From Pagrus major (taxonomy: Eukaryota > Chordata > Actinopteri > Spariformes > Sparidae): DNA of 64,000 nucleotides. The translations under genes and the position numbers were made by a program. Positions within the stretch are counted from its first letter, which is position 1; every line of letters begins with the position of its first letter. The stretch lies in the NCBI RefSeq assembly GCF_040436345.1, contig NC_133234.1:11098446-11162445 (forward strand), read 5' to 3'. Positions 61,201-64,000 of the stretch are shown in pieces. The notes under the pieces were generated by a model that did not search any database, had not been told where the DNA came from, and worked only from the letters and a program-made list of their open reading frames with translations.

Positions 61201-63296
61201 AGCTTAGATTGATGTGGACTTGTTTAAAACTCGCCTGATCACTAATGACTGTATCTACCACAACATGGGCTTTCCATTTTTATTGCTAAAAGCAGCTTAT
61301 GGCTCTAACATACCTTACTTTTATGTCTTTATCCTGTAATGATGATAAGCTTTTCCGAAAAGAGGCCAAACAATAAAGGGGATTTAGCAATTTGCACTGT
61401 GGTTTGATGAGGTAAGCAGTGTACTTATGCTAAGGCTTCTCGGGATAAAAATTAACGCTCTGCGTGTGCATCGACTGAGACAAGCCCTGTGCACCATCCA
61501 GCTTCCTCCAGAGCCACAAGAGAAATGCAGCCAATCCCCATGCAGAATGACAGAGATCACTGACCTCCAACTCGCCTCGCCTTTGAATGAGATAACCCAT
61601 CACCTCAAGATGCTGATTTGATTTGCCTAATAACAGCTGTTACAATGAGCCAATTAAATGAGGCAGCTAGCATGTCAGGGGCCCAGTGTGCTTAGGAGGT
61701 AATGGCAGCCAATGCCAGTATGAGGGCACTCTGTGATGAACCGGGAGGATGGAGGAAGGAGTGTTACCTACCTCCTAATACAGAGATTTAAGGAGGAACA
61801 GCCATCACAGTACAGAATGAAAGAACAGAACAAAAGGTGAAAGGGTGAAAGGTTAGAGAGAGGGAGCGAGGGAACAAAAAACACTGAAAGACTTTTGAAA
61901 GACACAACAAGCACAAAGATCACCATGCCAGAGAGACAGAGAGAGTGTAATCACAACAAGAACATGCTATAAGAGAGGAGAGGAAGGAGAGACAAGAAGA
62001 GGAGAGTTCATGGGATGAAGGACAAGGACAGAAACTTTGCAGTTGCGTCACAGATCTCCGAGCAACCTTAATTAGCTCCATCGTGAAGGTGGACAGTTTT
62101 TGGGCGAGGGTAGGGCTGCATGGGTAGAAATGAGCTGACTAAAATGTGTTTGCTATTTAATGTAGAGTAGCGCAAAGTAGCTTTTTCAATAGTTTTTGTG
62201 TAATCACCACCAAACTAATGGACACAGGCAAAAACACTATGAGCTATGTGTTAACATGGACATGCTAACATGTTATGCAGCTGGCTAACAGCTCAGGCTG
62301 AGTCACCAGCAAGGAGAGGTAATAAAAACAAAAATCTGCAAGATCTGCCTTGGGTCAGACCCAAAAGTAGCACAGCTAAATTAATTTACATATTATCACA
62401 AATCAAGTGGTGCTGCAGGGTTTGTTGCTACTTCCACTCTTGTTCACTAGTAAATCCTGTCTCATGACTGACTGAAAACTATGTCACATTTTTTTATGAG
62501 GCAATTTATACTCAGGCAGAGCAGAGTGATATCAAATGGATGGTGTGACACCACTGACAGCTTTAATGAGCTCACAAATTCATAAATATATTCCTGTCAT
62601 AGTACACACCTTGCATCATTTCCTCTTAGTGAAAATGTAGGACTTAATTCTAAGTTAAGTAATGCAATCAGCTATTTTCAGCCATTAATGCCCAAGAGCT
62701 GTCGACCTCCAACATGGCTGCTGACAGCCCATCATAAACAAGTTACACACAAACAAACAACACAAAAACTCATCACTAGAGAAATGACAGACACTGCTCC
62801 TCAATCTGATGTTGAGGGTCTTCTGACAAAAATCAACATAATCAAAGTTTCTTCTTTTTGTGACTCCTGAATGCACATACCGAGCTTCAGGAGCCAGCCT
62901 TCTCTGTCAGGGTTGAAGAACGTGTGCGTCAGATCGTTGCCATCATCCTCTGGGATTTTAAAGGGCTCGTTTTTGATGCTGTCGTAGAGGTTCTGCAGGC
63001 AGGGGGAGGAAAACTATTAATCAAAAAGGTAAACAGTGGAGGAAATGCCTCTTTCGTATGGAGTAGGTGTGACAGAACGGTCCCAGAGATCATCCATCAC
63101 ACACACACAAACACACACACACACACTCATTACAGAGAAATACTCACCCTGAGCAGTTCCTCTGGCAGATCTCCTCCTTCGTTGATGCCTCTGTTCATGG
63201 AGATAAAGCGCTCCACAGGGGGCTTGTCTCTGACGTTTGGGTTATGTAGGCTGGTGTTCAGCATGATGATAGCAAATGACAGCACGTAGCAGGTAT
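53270..63296 (-). CDS. cyth3: Cytohesin-3 (ARNO3/GRP1) Arf guanine nucleotide exchange factor, 3' half
   Basis: Cytohesins activate Arf GTPases at phosphoinositide-rich membranes through a Sec7 domain followed by a PH domain. Exons in order: 63296-63148, 62992-62881, 59056-58980, 56914-56843, 56741-56587, 53342-53270; last 211 residues. The first gives the end of Sec7 ([36 protein letters not shown]); then [20 protein letters not shown] and the PH domain ([62 protein letters not shown]). The end [23 protein letters not shown] points to CYTH3, not CYTH1 or CYTH2. The exons listed give the diglycine form (KLGGRV); a possible 3-base exon at 61772-61774 would give triglycine. The N-terminal coiled coil and most of Sec7 lie past the right edge. 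Confidence 0.95.
54570..54690. repeat. Fragment of the AGTAAAAGTACT fish repeat
   Basis: CACTGGTGGAAGATGTATTC followed by AGTAAAAGTACTAAAACCAC matches the repeat at about 20470-21046. Lies in the last cyth3 intron, immediately left of MITE copy D. Confidence 0.5.
54741..55047. mobile_element. TTAA-flanked MITE, copy D (most intact)
   Basis: Begins TTAAAGGTGCAATATGTAAG and ends CTTACATATTGCACCTTTAA: the outer 20 bases are perfect inverted repeats including TTAA. The 307 bp interior has palindrome-rich GCTAGC/GTTAGC segments and no coding capacity. Sits in a cyth3 intron. Best reference copy of the family here. Confidence 0.85.
55493..55519. repeat. (TG)n-(CG)n microsatellite
   Basis: TG run ending in CGCGCGC, in a cyth3 intron. 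Confidence 0.8.
56235..56261. repeat. (GT)n microsatellite
   Basis: GT dinucleotide run in the cyth3 intron about 330 bp from the exon at 56587. Confidence 0.85.
56379..56409. repeat. (GT)n microsatellite
   Basis: Pure GT run in the cyth3 intron downstream of the exon ending at 56587. Confidence 0.9.
58184..58233. repeat. (GT)n microsatellite
   Basis: About 50 bp of GT with a GCGC interruption, in the cyth3 intron between 56914 and 58980. A poly-G run follows near 58419-58429. Confidence 0.9.
58654..58680. repeat. (GT)n microsatellite
   Basis: GT run in the cyth3 intron about 300 bp downstream (in transcription) of the exon at 59056-58980. Confidence 0.85.
60753..61046. mobile_element. TTAA-flanked MITE, copy E
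   Basis: Begins TTAAAGGTGCAATATGTAAG and shares GAATTGGCCAACTGTCGAATTC and GCTGCCGTTAGCTGG with copy A. The right end is diverged (ACTGTTCCTTTAA) but still abuts TTAA. Lies in the cyth3 intron between 59056 and 62881. Confidence 0.7.
61772..61774 (-). CDS. cyth3: Candidate 3-base microexon (GAG) of cyth3
   Basis: On the minus strand the sequence reads CTCTGTATTAG|GAG|GTAGGT, a complete acceptor, three bases and a donor. It sits in the intron that splits the first PH-domain Gly codon after one base (G|GC). Inserting GAG gives GGA GGC GGC, turning KLGGRV into KLGGGRV. Mammalian cytohesins are known to use a three-base exon at this spot. The only AG-GAG-GT I found in the 3.8 kb intron. Confidence 0.6.
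63096..63124. repeat. (CA)n microsatellite
   Basis: CA run in the short cyth3 intron between the exons at 62881-62992 and 63148-63296. Confidence 0.85.
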
Positions 63297-64000
63297 CTGA
63301 GAGAGCAGTGAGAAAATCCAATAGGTTACACAAGTTTATGTCCAGTTAGATATACCTGGTATTATACTGTAGGTCATAGTGATAATATTTTGATGTAGAC
63401 AAATATTTTTACATTGGACAGGAGAGGCAAACTGTTTGTGGCATGTGTGCTGTAACATTTTTTGTTTTTCAGTACATATAACAGGATGTCATCAGCATAT
63501 GTTGATAATTTGCATTCATTATGACCTTTTGTGTTATAACTTCTTCTAACAAATCTTGCCGTTTGAAATATTCCTATCAGAGGTCGCAGCAGGAAGTGGG
63601 CTGTAATTCTTCTAGATTTTTTAAAAATGATATTAAGGCATTTTCTCAATAGATGATAAATACAGACAGAGAAAAGACTGTGGTTCATCTTTCTCTCTCT
63701 CTCTCTTAGTAGTGCATCACTTTTAGACTCAGCAAGACAAGTTTTTCAATAATAGTTTGGTTTTTGTGCTGCATTTGATAGATGTGTGTGGTATGAGTGA
63801 GAGGAAAAGTAAGTGGGGGAGGCAGGGCTTTAGTCTCTCTACTGTGTTAATGCTCAGACACACACGGGCCACTGGCTGCCTGTAAATGAATCATTCATTC
63901 CCCTCTGTCTGATCCTCTCACTGACACACTTTGGTCCTGGCTGTCCTGCGCTGCCTATTGTCTGCCTGCTAACACACATTCTCTATAAAAAATAGAGGAG
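63297..64000 (-). other. cyth3 intron at the right edge
   Basis: No exon encoding the preceding Sec7 segment was found on the minus strand up to the window end, so this is intron. It includes a short CT run near 63692-63708. Confidence 0.6.

Overview
This is a vertebrate nuclear window, almost certainly from a bony fish and probably a percomorph teleost. It holds spliced genes with GT-AG introns, mostly 80 bp to 3.5 kb, and many microsatellites and short TTAA-flanked inverted-repeat elements. The proteins are clear orthologues of human genes from 7p22.1. No prokaryotic, viral or CRISPR feature was seen. Homology calls come from my knowledge of the human proteins; no search was run.

Layout: ccz1 (+, 3' part only), dlgap5 (+), rsph10b (-), pms2 (-), eif2ak1 (+) with ankrd61 (-) nested in one of its introns, usp42 (+), cyth3 (-, 3' half only). 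This is the human CCZ1-RSPH10B-PMS2-AIMP2-EIF2AK1/ANKRD61-USP42-CYTH3 block with three changes. dlgap5 (human chromosome 14) sits between ccz1 and rsph10b. No AIMP2 exon is visible between pms2 and eif2ak1. The eif2ak1/ankrd61 pair is flipped as a unit, so that pms2 and eif2ak1 are head to head about 850 bp apart.

Exons were placed by matching reading phase across each intron, and coding lengths agree with family size: dlgap5 904 aa, rsph10b about 687 aa, pms2 857 aa, eif2ak1 664 aa, ankrd61 427 aa, usp42 1222 aa. ccz1 gives its last 308 residues and cyth3 its last 211. The genes are functionally unrelated: endosomal Rab7 exchange, mitotic spindle, ciliary radial spoke, mismatch repair, heme/stress eIF2alpha kinase, ankyrin protein, deubiquitinase, and Arf exchange factor. 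They are kept together by ancestry, not as an operon.

Points most worth a second look: a candidate 3-base microexon in cyth3 that would switch its PH domain from diglycine to triglycine; a canonical-looking PCNA-interaction box in the Pms2 linker; serial 'TRS' exons in dlgap5; two alternative first coding exons in eif2ak1; ankrd61 fitted between the HRDLK and PRN codons of the kinase; a cell-cycle CCAAT/CHR-like promoter for dlgap5 and RFX half-sites at rsph10b; and a family of TTAA-flanked MITEs, one with another element nested inside it.
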